A DNA stretch of 57,705 nucleotides from assembly GCF_002150765.1 (NCBI RefSeq), contig NZ_MUYM01000013.1:1-57705 (forward strand), read 5' to 3'. The stretch's first letter is position 1, and each line of letters opens with the position of its first letter. A program made the position numbers and the translations under genes. The notes under the pieces were generated by a model. It was not told the origin of the DNA. It worked only from the letters and a program-made list of their open reading frames with translations, and did not search any database. This DNA comes from Lentzea kentuckyensis. Its GTDB lineage: Bacteria > Actinomycetota > Actinomycetes > Mycobacteriales > Pseudonocardiaceae. Positions 24,753 to 33,935 of the stretch are shown piece after piece.

Positions 24753-27700
24753 GTGGCGACATCGGAACCTGGGCAGCCGCGGGATCCTGAGGGCACCGGT
24801 CAGAGCGGGCACGACGGCCTGCGGGTGCGCAACACGATGGACGGGTCCGCCGCTGTCGTGTTGCAGGCGGGCGTGGTGTACGGCGATGTGCACATCCATC
24901 CGGCTCCTGGACGCCTGCCCGCGGCGGTGCTGGCGGCGTACCGCGCCCAAGTGCGTGACACCGCGCCGGACCAGTTGCTGGACCGGGATGCCGAACTCGG
25001 CGAACTGGTGCAGTTCTGCGTCGGCGACGCTCCGTACGCCTGGTGGCAGGCCGGGCCGTGGGCGGGAAAATCGGCGCTGATGGCCTGGTTCGTGCTGCAT
25101 CCCCCAGCCGGAGTGGACGTCGTCGCGTTCTTCGTGACGGGCCGGCTCGCCGGTCAGTCGGACAGCGGCACGTTCGTGGCAGCCGTGACCGAACAGCTGG
25201 CCGCCTTGCTGCACCGGCCGACTGGTGCGGCGACCGCCGGCGCCCATGTCGGTGACATGCTGCACATGCTGGAGGACGCGGCTGCTCGCGCCGAGGAGGC
25301 GGGGCGGCGCCTGCTCCTGATGATCGACGGGTTGGACGAGGACAGGCGACCGGCCGGACTGTCCAGCATCGCCGCGTTGTTGCCGCGCCGGCCGCCCCCG
25401 GCCGTGCGGGTGCTGGTCACCAGCCGGCCTGGGCTGCAACTGCCAGACGACACCCGTCACGACCATCCACTTCGGACGGTACGGGTGCGCGAGCTTTCGG
25501 TGTCACCGCACGCCAGCGCCATCGAACGGCTCGCCGGCCTGGAACTGGACACGCTGCTGACAGGTCCGCTGCTGCAGCGCGATCTGCTCGGCCTGATCAC
25601 CGCGGCGGGCGGCGGCCTCACCGTCGACGACCTCGCCGAGCTCACCGACCACCCCGAGCACGAGATCCGCCGCCGGCTCGAGGGAGGGTTCGGGCGCAGC
25701 GTGTCCGGCTGGATCGGCCCGCCGGTGGCCGGATACCCGGGCGCACCGGTGTACCTGTTCTCCCACGAGACCCTCCGAGAGGTGGCTACGCAGCACATCG
25801 GACGGCGCGCTCTGGGCGTGTACCACCAACGGCTGGCCGCATGGGCGGACTCGTACCAGGTGTCGGGCTGGCCGGCCCACACGCCTCACTACCTGCTCCG
25901 CGGCTATCCGCAAGCGCTCGGTGGATCGAATGACCTGGAGCGCCTGGCCCGGTACGCGACCGATCGAGCCAGGCACCGTCGCATGCGGATGCTCACCGGG
26001 GGTGATCTGCTCGGGCTGACCGAGATCCGGGTCGCCCAACAGGTTTTGGCCACGCAGCACATGCCCGACCTGGTCAGCCTGGCCGCACTCGCCGCCGAAC
26101 GCGACAGCCTCGTCCAGCGCGGCACGGACGTTCCGGCGGAGTTGGCGGCCGTGTGGGCGTTGATCGGCGAGCCGGTGCGGGCCGAGGGCTTCGCCGCCGG
26201 AGTTCAGGACTGGGGCGGCCGTCGCGACGCGCTGCTCGCACTGGTCGAGGCCCAGGTGAGTCAAGGCAACGACGATGAGGCCATCCGGTTCGCCGCCGAC
26301 CTCGCGGCTCACGTCGCCGACGTGGATCCCATGCCGAAGGTGAGTGCTTTCAACAGTTTGGCGCTGGCGATGGCCGCGAGTGACACCACCCGCGCCACTG
26401 CCGCCGGACTGATCGACGAACTGGTCACGTTGGCCGGCGACGTCCCCGAGCGGTACAGGGACGACACGCTCGCCGAAGTGACGGAGGCGATCGCTCTCGC
26501 CGGTGACCCGGTTCGGGCCGAACTGATCGCGGGCCGCGTCCGGAACCCCAAGGACAGCGCCAACGCGTTCATCGGCATTGTTCGCGCAACTGTCGCAGTC
26601 GGCGATGTGGAGCGCATGGCTCAGGTGGCGCGCGAAGCGAATGCGCGCATCGGGCAGCTGGTGGACCCGAGAGATCGCGCCTGGCCGAGGTTGCGGCTCG
26701 TGACCGCGATGGCCGGACACGGCGACGCCGAGGCGATCGCGTCGGAGATCGACGGCGTCTACGACCGGGCCCGCGCGCTGGCCCGCACGGCGACCGCCAT
26801 CGCTGCCACGGATCCGGAACGGGCGCGTCGGCTGGTCGCGACGGCCCAGCGCCTCGTCCCGCTCGCCGACCTGCCCGGTTGGCAGGTGACCGTGCTCGTC
26901 GAGTTGGTCGATGCCCAGATGGCCGGTGGAGACCACGACGGCGCCTCCACCACCTCCCGCGAAACGGAGCTGCTCATCGGCCAGATCGCCGCCGCCGATC
27001 AATCCCGCGCGGACGACCTCCTGCGTGATCTGGCGCGGGTGTGGGCGGCGCGCGGTCATCACGACAGAGCCGAAACGCTGCTCCGCCAGATCTCCGACGA
27101 CTACGACCGCCAGCGCGAGCTGGTGAGTCTCGCCCGCACGGCAGCGACCGCGGGCGACCACGCGCGTGCATCCAGATTGGCGAACGAGGTCGACTCCGGC
27201 CTTGAGCAGATCGAGGTGGGCCACCGACACGTCCTCGTACTCGTCGATGCCCTCGCCACAGCCGGCTACCACCAGCACGCGGCGCGGGCCTTCTCCTACG
27301 CGGAGATGCTGGTGTGGCGGAAAGAGAACGAGTCTGGCCAGCTGATCGCGATCGGCGAACTCATGGCCGCTGCCAACACCTGCCGTGCGCCCGACCAGGT
27401 TCATCGGCTCGCCGCCCAAGCAGAATTGATCATGGACCGCAGCAGAGCCGACGCCGACCTGGTCGCTGCCCTGGCCGCAACCGTCGCGATCGCCGGCGAC
27501 CGCAATCGGGCTGTTCGCCTCATCGCGGCCGGGGAACGTTCGGCATACGACAACCACTACTTCGCCGCCGACCGCGCGCAGGCGTTGGCCGAGCTGGCCG
27601 ATGTGGCGACGACGGCGGGAGACGCGGCGCTGGCGACACGGCTCGCCGACGACGCCGCGTCCTTTGTGGACCAGATCAGTGTCTCCCGTGATCGCGAGGA

Positions 27701-29420
27701 GGCGTTGGCGACGATCAGCTCCGTCGTGGCGGCCGGCGCGGACCTCGGTCGCGCCGAAACCCTTGCCCGGCGGATTCTGGACCGTGAGCTGCAGTTGACG
27801 CAGCTCACGAAGCTCGTCGGCCAGGCCGCGCACCATGGCGACCGGCCACTTGCGGTGCGACTCGCCCGCGAACTTGAGAACTCGATTCACCAATCGGCCG
27901 CTCCGCAACTTCGGGCGCGAGCTTTGGCCGCGCTGGCCAACGAGGTCGCCGCCATCGGAGACAGCGCCTGGACGACATGGATCGCCGACAGCGCCGCGTC
28001 CTGCGCCACGCAGATCGACGACGTCCAGCGGCGCGCCGCGACGCTGGGCGACCTCGCCCGGTCAGCGGCGGTCAGCGGTGATCAGCTCCGCGCCCTCCAG
28101 TTGGCACACCAGGCGGAATCACTGAACGCACAGCACTCGAGCAGGACCGATTCGGCCGCGCTGGTGGAGACGTATGCGCTCGCTGGGAACTTCGACCGCG
28201 CCGAAGCCCTGGCCCGCCGGCTCACGAACCCGTTGAGCGGCACGCTGCTCAAGGCCCACACGCTCCTCCAGATTGCCAAGATCGCAGCCAGGACCCACAA
28301 CGACTACGCCCGCGTCCGCGCGCTCGCCGACGAGGTGATGTCCCTGGCCCACCACAGCGCCATCGTCTGGCCCTACGGCGTCGTGTTCGCCGACCTGATC
28401 ACGTTGCTGGCCGCGGTCGGCGACCAGAACATGGCCACGCGGATCACCGACGAGGCCGAACTGCTGCTGCGACGAGACGCCAACGCCGGCGACCAGATGC
28501 GCTCCCTCGCCAAGCTGGCCAAGCCCATCGCGTTGACAGGCGACGCCGAACGCTGCGTGCGCCTGGCCGATCTCGTCGAGGAGTTGTCCCGGCAGAACGA
28601 CATGCTGATCTACCAGGCCGAGGCGATGGCCGACCTCATCGAGGCGTTGACGGTCATCCACCAGCACGACCGCGTCACGCGCCTCATCGACGAGACCGTC
28701 CACGCGGTCGAGCACGCCGACCACCCGGAATTCCAGGTAGCGGCCTATGCCTCACTGGCACGCGCGGTAAGTGCGATCAACCGGCCGGCCACCGCTTCAG
28801 ACCTCATCACACGCGCACTGAACTTCATCGACCAGATGAGCTATCCCGAGGAACGCGACCACGCGCTGACGAAACTCGCCAGCGCCAACGCGACCCTCGG
28901 CCGGTTCGACCTGGCCGCCCACCAAGCCGAGCTGATCACGGAACTGCCGGCCCGCGCGCAGGCGCTGGCCCTGGTCGCCCGTCACCAGCACGCGGCCGGC
29001 GACCCCCGTGCCGCGCGGATCTCGGACCACTGCGAAGCCGTCCTGGCTCGAATCGACGCCCCGGCCGAACGCGCACGTGCGCTCCTGACCGTCGCCGGCA
29101 CGCTCGAGCCTCATGATCCGAGGCGAGCGGCAGAGATGGTGGCCACGGCCGAAACACTGGTTGCGAGCACCACCGCCGACGTGAACCTGGTGAACGCGCT
29201 CGCGAACACCCTGGCCGCCCTCGCCACCTCGACCCACGCGCCACCAGGCTTGCCGACCAACCGCGCCCAGCTCATCCCGCGCGCACGCCGTCACCTGGCC
29301 ACCGCGCTGACCACCACAGCGTGGTGGGAGTCCCTGAAAGGCCTGGCCCAGGTCGATCCGCTGGCGATCGCGACAATCGCCGACGAGCAACTGGCCCGAT
29401 GGCCCGCCGCCGAGTCCTGA
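24753..29420 (+). CDS. NACHT/STAND NTPase with TPR-like array (NLR-like)
   Basis: About 1,555 aa from GTG 24753, with GGGGAGG 8 bases upstream (another GTG at 24744 overlaps that site). Residues 27-49 (from NTMDGSAAVVLQAG to YGDVHIH) form a short hydrophobic Gly/His motif resembling the amyloid-signalling motifs at the N-termini of bacterial NLR-like proteins. The NTPase follows: Walker A GPWAGKS (101-107), Walker B LLLMIDGLDED (187-197), RVLVTSRPG sensor strand. From about 450 to the end are many ~40-residue helical repeats of the form 'A..AG....A.RLA..AE', a long TPR-like sensor. The repeat number is unusual. Likely a signalling or immune switch; no effector is fused, so a partner elsewhere is expected. 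Confidence 0.8.
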   Translation: MATSEPGQPRDPEGTGQSGHDGLRVRNTMDGSAAVVLQAGVVYGDVHIHPAPGRLPAAVLAAYRAQVRDTAPDQLLDRDAELGELVQFCVGDAPYAWWQAGPWAGKSALMAWFVLHPPAGVDVVAFFVTGRLAGQSDSGTFVAAVTEQLAALLHRPTGAATAGAHVGDMLHMLEDAAARAEEAGRRLLLMIDGLDEDRRPAGLSSIAALLPRRPPPAVRVLVTSRPGLQLPDDTRHDHPLRTVRVRELSVSPHASAIERLAGLELDTLLTGPLLQRDLLGLITAAGGGLTVDDLAELTDHPEHEIRRRLEGGFGRSVSGWIGPPVAGYPGAPVYLFSHETLREVATQHIGRRALGVYHQRLAAWADSYQVSGWPAHTPHYLLRGYPQALGGSNDLERLARYATDRARHRRMRMLTGGDLLGLTEIRVAQQVLATQHMPDLVSLAALAAERDSLVQRGTDVPAELAAVWALIGEPVRAEGFAAGVQDWGGRRDALLALVEAQVSQGNDDEAIRFAADLAAHVADVDPMPKVSAFNSLALAMAASDTTRATAAGLIDELVTLAGDVPERYRDDTLAEVTEAIALAGDPVRAELIAGRVRNPKDSANAFIGIVRATVAVGDVERMAQVAREANARIGQLVDPRDRAWPRLRLVTAMAGHGDAEAIASEIDGVYDRARALARTATAIAATDPERARRLVATAQRLVPLADLPGWQVTVLVELVDAQMAGGDHDGASTTSRETELLIGQIAAADQSRADDLLRDLARVWAARGHHDRAETLLRQISDDYDRQRELVSLARTAATAGDHARASRLANEVDSGLEQIEVGHRHVLVLVDALATAGYHQHAARAFSYAEMLVWRKENESGQLIAIGELMAAANTCRAPDQVHRLAAQAELIMDRSRADADLVAALAATVAIAGDRNRAVRLIAAGERSAYDNHYFAADRAQALAELADVATTAGDAALATRLADDAASFVDQISVSRDREEALATISSVVAAGADLGRAETLARRILDRELQLTQLTKLVGQAAHHGDRPLAVRLARELENSIHQSAAPQLRARALAALANEVAAIGDSAWTTWIADSAASCATQIDDVQRRAATLGDLARSAAVSGDQLRALQLAHQAESLNAQHSSRTDSAALVETYALAGNFDRAEALARRLTNPLSGTLLKAHTLLQIAKIAARTHNDYARVRALADEVMSLAHHSAIVWPYGVVFADLITLLAAVGDQNMATRITDEAELLLRRDANAGDQMRSLAKLAKPIALTGDAERCVRLADLVEELSRQNDMLIYQAEAMADLIEALTVIHQHDRVTRLIDETVHAVEHADHPEFQVAAYASLARAVSAINRPATASDLITRALNFIDQMSYPEERDHALTKLASANATLGRFDLAAHQAELITELPARAQALALVARHQHAAGDPRAARISDHCEAVLARIDAPAERARALLTVAGTLEPHDPRRAAEMVATAETLVASTTADVNLVNALANTLAALATSTHAPPGLPTNRAQLIPRARRHLATALTTTAWWESLKGLAQVDPLAIATIADEQLARWPAAES

Positions 29421-29455
29421 TCGCGATCCAGTGCCCGGCTTCTTCACGTGTTGAT

Positions 29456-29718
29456 TTGGGGAAGAAGACACGAGTCGCCGGTGCGGTGGTCCTGGCCGTC
29501 GCCGGTCTGACACTGGCACCGAGTGTCGCCCAGGCGGCGCCGAGTGTGAACTGCGTGGACGGCTACGGCCCCAACTTCCAGGTGCGCGTGCAGCACTGCG
29601 GCGGCCCTCGGTCAGCGGCACCGGATCCGGCCGCGGTGACCTCTGTGCCCAGGGCTGGCGGCGCAACGACAACGGGACGTGGTCCTCGGTCGGACTGCCG
29701 TGTGTGACGATCGGGTGA
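29456..29718 (+). pseudogene. Small secreted Cys-containing protein, frameshifted
   Basis: From TTG 29456 the frame encodes a signal peptide (KKTRVAGAVVLAVAGLTL to SVAQAA) and PSVNCVDGYGPNFQVRVQHCGG. It then degrades into Pro/Arg-rich sequence ending at 29707. In the neighbouring frame, 29611-29718, sequence resumes sensibly with GRGDLCAQGWRRNDNGTW and SVGLPCVTIG, then TGA. Joining both halves gives a four-cysteine secreted peptide of about 85 aa. The shift equals one missing base between about 29600 and 29615. It is either a pseudogene or a sequencing error. It follows the NACHT gene by 35 bp. Confidence 0.55.
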
Positions 29719-29764
29719 GCCGCTGAACCCGCGACACCGTGACGGAGGTCGTCGGGCGGCAAGG

Positions 29765-29795
29765 AGATCGCGAGTGGAAGCTCCACTCGCGATCT
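29765..29795. terminator. Bidirectional terminator hairpin
   Basis: AGATCGCGAGTGGA (29765-29778) pairs perfectly with TCCACTCGCGATCT (29782-29795) around AGC. It lies between the small peptide gene and the convergent ceramidase-like gene. Confidence 0.75.
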
Positions 29796-29819
29796 TCGTC
29801 TGCCGGGTCTGGCGCAGGT

Positions 29820-31319
29820 CTAGCCGAGCAACCCCTCACAGGCGGCCAGCACCATGGCCTCGGTGCTGTCGGGTGCCGCGGGATCGGTTCCCGGTGGCGA
29901 CGCCCGGAACGGGGACGGCCACCCGTAGGCGAGCTGGCTGCTGCCGTAACCCGTGATGGTGTTGTCGTCCTGGTTCCACCCGGACTCGTACACCTGTGTC
30001 CAGCTGATCTCGTCGGACGGCACGTAGCACTGCGTCTCGTTGGCGTAGGCCATGATCCACAGGTTGCCGGTGCCCAGCCGCTCCGCGATGTCCTTGATCA
30101 GCAGGTGGTAGATGCCGACGACCTCGTGCGCGAGCCCGAGGATCGTGAGGCCGCCTAGCTTCCAGCACTGGATCGGCATCGGCACGTTCGACTCCAGCGT
30201 GCCGTCGTCGATCTTGCGGATCATCACGTCGGCGTGTCGTTTCTCGGCCCAGCCGAGCCAGCCGGGAGTGCCGGGACCTTGTCGCCGAGCCTCGTACTTG
30301 TCGCGCAGCATCTCGACGACCTCGGGATCGTCGTTGTCGACGGAGAACTCGAGTTCGATCTCGGTGAGCTCCGTCGTGATCGGACCGGTCACCGGGGTGA
30401 ACTCGCCGTTCCACACCTCGTCCACGACCGCGTCGGCGAGTCTCGCTCCCAGGAAGGCCGGCTGGTCCGGGTTGTACGGCTCGTACGCGTTGTGGTCGCC
30501 TGCCGTGCCCAGGAAGAAGAACGCCATCGCGCCGAGTCGTTCCTCGATCAGTTCCGCGGCCGCGCCGCAGTAGTCGGCGTCGAACACCTCGTCGTTGCCC
30601 CGGCACACGGGATGCGCGGTGGCGCCGAACAGCACGGCGAGCAGGGTGTCGTCGGACGACGCCCGGACCGTGAGCACCGGCACGTCGTCGATCACGTAGG
30701 ACAGGCCGCGGCGGTTGTACCCGATGTCCGCGACGGTCTCGGAGTAGCCCAGTTCCGCCGGGATGGGCGTCTCGTTGACGGTCCGCTCCACCAGTTCGGT
30801 GAGCAGGTCCATGAACAGGAACGTGGTCCCGTTGACGGCGTCGATGTCCGCCTGGGTCAGCCCCATCAGCACGTACGGGTCCGGGTGCGTGTCGCCGATG
30901 AACGGTGTGGAGTGCGAATGGCTGGCCGCCATCATGAAGTCGCTGCTGCCGACGCCGAGGTCCTCGACGACCCTGCGGCGGATCTCCTGGTGCACGTCGC
31001 GCGGGATGCTGATCGCGTCGATGCGCAGCAGCACGTTGACGGAACCGTTGTCGTGGATGGCGATGCAGTGCGCGGTGAGCGGGCGGGACTCCTCGATCAC
31101 GCCGTGGTTGCCGCGCGGACCCCAGCCGTAGCCCGCCATCCACAGACTGGGCCACGGCGGGGCCGTCGGCGTGATGTCCAGCGCGTTGCACGCGACGGCG
31201 AACCCGTCCGCGGGCGCGGCGGCGGCCATCGGGCCGTCGCCGAAGACCTTGCTGGTGAACGCGACGGTCGCGACGAGCACGCCACCGCGCAGGATGTCGC
31301 GTCGACTGATTTCGGGCAT
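29820..31319 (-). CDS. Tat-exported neutral/alkaline ceramidase-like protein
   Basis: 499 aa. Twin-arginine signal SRRDILRGGVLVATVAF, cleaved near AAAAPA. The N-terminal domain of neutral ceramidases is recognisable (ACNALDITPTAPPWPSLWMAGYG; zinc-type ASHSHSTPFIGD; GATAHPVCRGND; FLGTAGDHNAYEPY). In neutral ceramidases the nucleophile is the Ser of GDVSPN; here the corresponding GDHNAY has no Ser, so classical amidase activity is doubtful. The protein is also shorter than ~650-aa ceramidases, lacking the C-terminal immunoglobulin-like domain. ATG 31319 has GGGGGAAC upstream. Divergent from a GlxA-type regulator, which may control it. Confidence 0.8.
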   Translation of the reverse strand: MPEISRRDILRGGVLVATVAFTSKVFGDGPMAAAAPADGFAVACNALDITPTAPPWPSLWMAGYGWGPRGNHGVIEESRPLTAHCIAIHDNGSVNVLLRIDAISIPRDVHQEIRRRVVEDLGVGSSDFMMAASHSHSTPFIGDTHPDPYVLMGLTQADIDAVNGTTFLFMDLLTELVERTVNETPIPAELGYSETVADIGYNRRGLSYVIDDVPVLTVRASSDDTLLAVLFGATAHPVCRGNDEVFDADYCGAAAELIEERLGAMAFFFLGTAGDHNAYEPYNPDQPAFLGARLADAVVDEVWNGEFTPVTGPITTELTEIELEFSVDNDDPEVVEMLRDKYEARRQGPGTPGWLGWAEKRHADVMIRKIDDGTLESNVPMPIQCWKLGGLTILGLAHEVVGIYHLLIKDIAERLGTGNLWIMAYANETQCYVPSDEISWTQVYESGWNQDDNTITGYGSSQLAYGWPSPFRASPPGTDPAAPDSTEAMVLAACEGLLG

Positions 31320-31459
31320 GGTTGTTCCCCCAGATAGGTGTCAGAATTGCGTCCTGAATGGACGATTTCGAAATTCCCGTGATTCCATCAGGCCGCGCAA
31401 GTGGCATGGTCCGACAATCGTCACAGGGATATCTTCCGGCGCATTGCCTGGCGCGAACA

Positions 31460-31475
31460 GTGGCGATGTCGCCAC
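31460..31475. promoter_or_regulatory. Palindrome upstream of GlxA-type regulator
   Basis: GTGGCGATGTCGCCAC: perfect 7-bp arms around TG, 22 bp before the regulator start. A second palindrome ATTTCGAAAT (31365-31374) lies nearer the ceramidase-like gene. Candidate operators in the 178-bp divergent region. Confidence 0.35.
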
Positions 31476-31497
31476 ATTCCCGGGTAATCTCGCCAAC

Positions 31498-32481
31498 ATG
31501 ATCGCGCCGCTTCGCGTCGGAGTGCTTGCGTATCCGGGATGTTTCGCGTCAGAGGTCTTCGGGGTTCCCGATCTCCTCACCATGGCCTCGCACATCGCCG
31601 CGGCCGACGCGAACAGGGGGCCGTCGTACGAGGTGTCGATCCTGTCGCCACGGCGGCATGTGGTCGCCTCCGGTGGCGTGACCATCGCGGTCTCACCGGT
31701 GCGAGACGTCGATGTGCTCGTCGTGCCAGGGTTCGAACTGGCCTCCGGCCACCGCCTCGCCGCGAGGCTCGAGTCGTTGAGGCCGGAGATCGACACCATC
31801 AGGTCCAGCTCCCGGTCAGGAGTCGCTCTGGTGTCGATCTGTGTCGGCGCGTTCCTGCTGGCGGAGGCCGGCCTGCTCGACGGACGGCAGTCGACGACCT
31901 CGTGGCTGTTCGCCGGCGAACTGGCCGGCCGTTGCCCTGGGACGGACGTTCGGGCGGACGAACTCGTGATCACCGACAGCGGGGTGACCACGACGGGCGC
32001 GTTCAGCGCGATGTACGACTTCGCGCTCGGTCTCATCCGTGAACACCATGGTGGCCGCGTCGCGCGAGCTACCGCGCGCATCGCACTCGTCGACGAGTTG
32101 CGGTCGAGTCAGGCGCCGTACGTCGACGCGGAACTGCTGCCGGCCACCGGCTCGCAGTTCTCGGACAGCGTCAAACGCTGGTTGGAGCAGAACATGCACG
32201 AACGCTATGACCTCAGGCTGCTCTCTACGGCGTTGCACACCAGCACACGAACGCTATTGCGTCGTTTTCGCGGCGAAACCGGAGAAACTCCACTCGGATA
32301 TCTGCAGAAGGCGCGGGTGCGCAGGGCGAAACACCTGCTCGAGACCACGGACAGGACGATCGCCGACATCGCCGCCGACGTCGGCTACCGCGATCCCGGA
32401 ACGTTGAACACGATCTTCACCCGGCTGATCGGACACGGGCCACGCGACCACCGTGACCGGGGCCGCCGCCACACCGGCTGA
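31498..32481 (+). CDS. GlxA-family AraC-type regulator (DJ-1/PfpI + HTH)
   Basis: 327 aa. N-terminal DJ-1/PfpI-like domain (LRVGVLAYPGCFASEVFGV; VDVLVVPGFE; elbow motif ALVSICVGAFLLAEAGLLDG with Cys in the nucleophile position) and C-terminal AraC HTH (LLSTALHTSTRTLLRRFRGE; RRAKHLLETTDRTIADIAADVGY). The last residues (PRDHRDRGRRHTG) are longer and more basic than usual. ATG 31498 is used; upstream frame to 31171 is antisense to the ceramidase-like gene. Likely regulates its divergent neighbour. Confidence 0.88.
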   Translation: MIAPLRVGVLAYPGCFASEVFGVPDLLTMASHIAAADANRGPSYEVSILSPRRHVVASGGVTIAVSPVRDVDVLVVPGFELASGHRLAARLESLRPEIDTIRSSSRSGVALVSICVGAFLLAEAGLLDGRQSTTSWLFAGELAGRCPGTDVRADELVITDSGVTTTGAFSAMYDFALGLIREHHGGRVARATARIALVDELRSSQAPYVDAELLPATGSQFSDSVKRWLEQNMHERYDLRLLSTALHTSTRTLLRRFRGETGETPLGYLQKARVRRAKHLLETTDRTIADIAADVGYRDPGTLNTIFTRLIGHGPRDHRDRGRRHTG

Positions 32482-32492
32482 GGTGCGGCGGC
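32465..32492. terminator. Hairpin enclosing the GlxA stop codon
   Basis: GCCGCC-A-CACC (32465-32475) pairs with GGTG-C-GGCGGC (32482-32492) with one mismatch; the 6-nt loop GGCTGA contains part of the stop codon. Likely terminator for the convergent pair. Confidence 0.55.
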
Positions 32493-32522
32493 GCCTCCCG
32501 GTGTCCACAGTGGACGGGCGCG

Positions 32523-33404
32523 TCAGGCGAGCGTGCAGGGGTGCTCGTTGAGGCTGAAGGCGCGGGGATCGTGGTTGACGCCACCGCTGCCGGCGGTGAA
32601 CCCCATCAGCAGCGTGCCGCCGGGAGGGATCGTCTGGTTGTAGTGCACGGCGGTCGCGAAGACGTCCGGACCGGACTGTTTCGCGGTCGCGTTCCACATT
32701 TCCGACACCGACTGGCCGTCACTGAACTTCCATCGCAGGGTCCAGCCGGTGATCTCGGTGTTCCCGGTGTTGGCTATGGTCACGTCGGTGCGGAAGCCGC
32801 CGGGCCAGGTGTGCGTGACGCGGTAGGCGACCGAGCAGCCGGTGACCGGTTCGGGTGCCGGCGGGGTGGTCCTGGTGGTCGTGGTGGGTGCCGGTGCTTC
32901 GCCGGTGGGCGGGCTGACGCACGGTGGTCCCCACCGGCCGAGCTGCTTGGCTGAAGCGGTCGTCTCCGCTTCCTGAAGCATCCGGTCGTCGGTCGACTCG
33001 TTGCGCACCATGCCGAGCTCGACCGCCAGCACCGCGTAGTCGGTTCCGTCCGCCAGGTGCAGCGAGCCTGAGGCTGTCGTGTCCACGGGCTTGTCCAGCA
33101 GCATGGTTTTCGCGAACGAGGTGGCCGCCGCCGCCCAGCACTCGTCAGGTGCCGCGAGTCCCTTGACCTTGACCTGCTCGCCGTCCGACAGCTCGACCGT
33201 GCGCACGTCGACGACTTTCCGCACGGTCACGGTCAGGGCCGCCTTCTTGGGCGGTTCGATGATCGTCGGGAGGTCGTGCGTCGCCGCCGGCGGTGTCTGC
33301 TCCTCGCCGCCTCCGCAGGCGCCGGCCGCACTGATCGCCAGGATCAGGACGACGAGAAGCCAGCTGATGGATCTGGCTCTGACGGCGTGGTGCAGGTATC
33401 TCAT
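32523..33404 (-). CDS. Lipoprotein with TNase-like domain and C-terminal CBM2
   Basis: 293 aa. Signal SISWLLVVLILAISAAGAC with a probable lipidation Cys about residue 30, then a Pro/Thr linker. Residues ~50-150 (LTVTVRKVVDVRTVELSDGE; VKGLAAPDECWAAAATSFAK) resemble a staphylococcal-nuclease-like OB fold; the catalytic Arg/Glu set is not obvious, so it may bind rather than cut. After a PTTTTRTTPPAPEP linker comes a clear bacterial cellulose-binding module, CBM2 (VTGCSVAYRVTHTWPGGF to NEHPCTLA, two bracketing Cys, conserved Trp). ATG 33404 has AGAGGA upstream. The pairing is uncommon; it may anchor the cell to cellulose. Confidence 0.75.
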   Translation of the reverse strand: MRYLHHAVRARSISWLLVVLILAISAAGACGGGEEQTPPAATHDLPTIIEPPKKAALTVTVRKVVDVRTVELSDGEQVKVKGLAAPDECWAAAATSFAKTMLLDKPVDTTASGSLHLADGTDYAVLAVELGMVRNESTDDRMLQEAETTASAKQLGRWGPPCVSPPTGEAPAPTTTTRTTPPAPEPVTGCSVAYRVTHTWPGGFRTDVTIANTGNTEITGWTLRWKFSDGQSVSEMWNATAKQSGPDVFATAVHYNQTIPPGGTLLMGFTAGSGGVNHDPRAFSLNEHPCTLA

Positions 33405-33623
33405 TGGTCCTCTGTGCTCAGACATCGTTCGGCGAACGACCCACAATCGATTGGGCCGAACGGCTCATCTCGTCTCAGCAGGCTACGACGCTTCCGCCAA
33501 ACGCGGAAGAAATTTCGCACGATCGGACGCAGGCGGCGTGCTGCCGTTCGAATCGAATATCGTCGAAAGAGCAGAGAAAACGATTTCCGAAGAGGTGTCG
33601 GGACGTGTGGGGTCCCGTTGGAC

Positions 33624-33935
33624 TCAGCGAACGGTGACCGCGCGCCACTGCGTTGTGTCGTTCGCCGAACCGCTTCCGGGACCGGCTGTGCGGTACCAGT
33701 CGACGATTCGACGCCGGCCGGCGTCGGTGATGTGGTATCCGATGTGCTCGCCCTCGGGCGGCAGGATGAGGCTCGCGTGGAGAGCCTGGTCGATCGCCTC
33801 CCGGTGGCAGAGGTTTTCCAGCAGCCAGGGCCACACCATGCCCTGGGTGATCATCCAGAGCACTCGGAGAAGGGCTGTTTCCGATACTCCGGAGGAATTG
33901 CTCACGGAATGTCTGCCGACGCCGTTTTGCTGCAC
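33624..33935 (-). CDS. Small hypothetical protein, winged-helix-like
   Basis: 103 aa from GTG 33935 (AAGGAGAGAGG lies about 11-21 bases upstream, rather far). ALLRVLWMITQGMVWPWLLE and EHIGYHITDAGRRRIVDWY resemble the helices and wing ('Y.iTdaGR') of small marR/PadR-like or phage-type winged helices, but no family is assigned. It lies alone between the CBM2 lipoprotein and an isoprenoid-synthase-like gene, both on the minus strand. Some other frames in the same stretch are open too, so its reality rests on the motif. Confidence 0.5.
   Translation of the reverse strand: MQQNGVGRHSVSNSSGVSETALLRVLWMITQGMVWPWLLENLCHREAIDQALHASLILPPEGEHIGYHITDAGRRRIVDWYRTAGPGSGSANDTTQWRAVTVR

Noticed and set aside
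25503..27908. 801-aa minus-strand open frame opposite the NACHT gene
   Set aside because: No motifs, composition is antisense-like; sense frame shows regular helical repeats.
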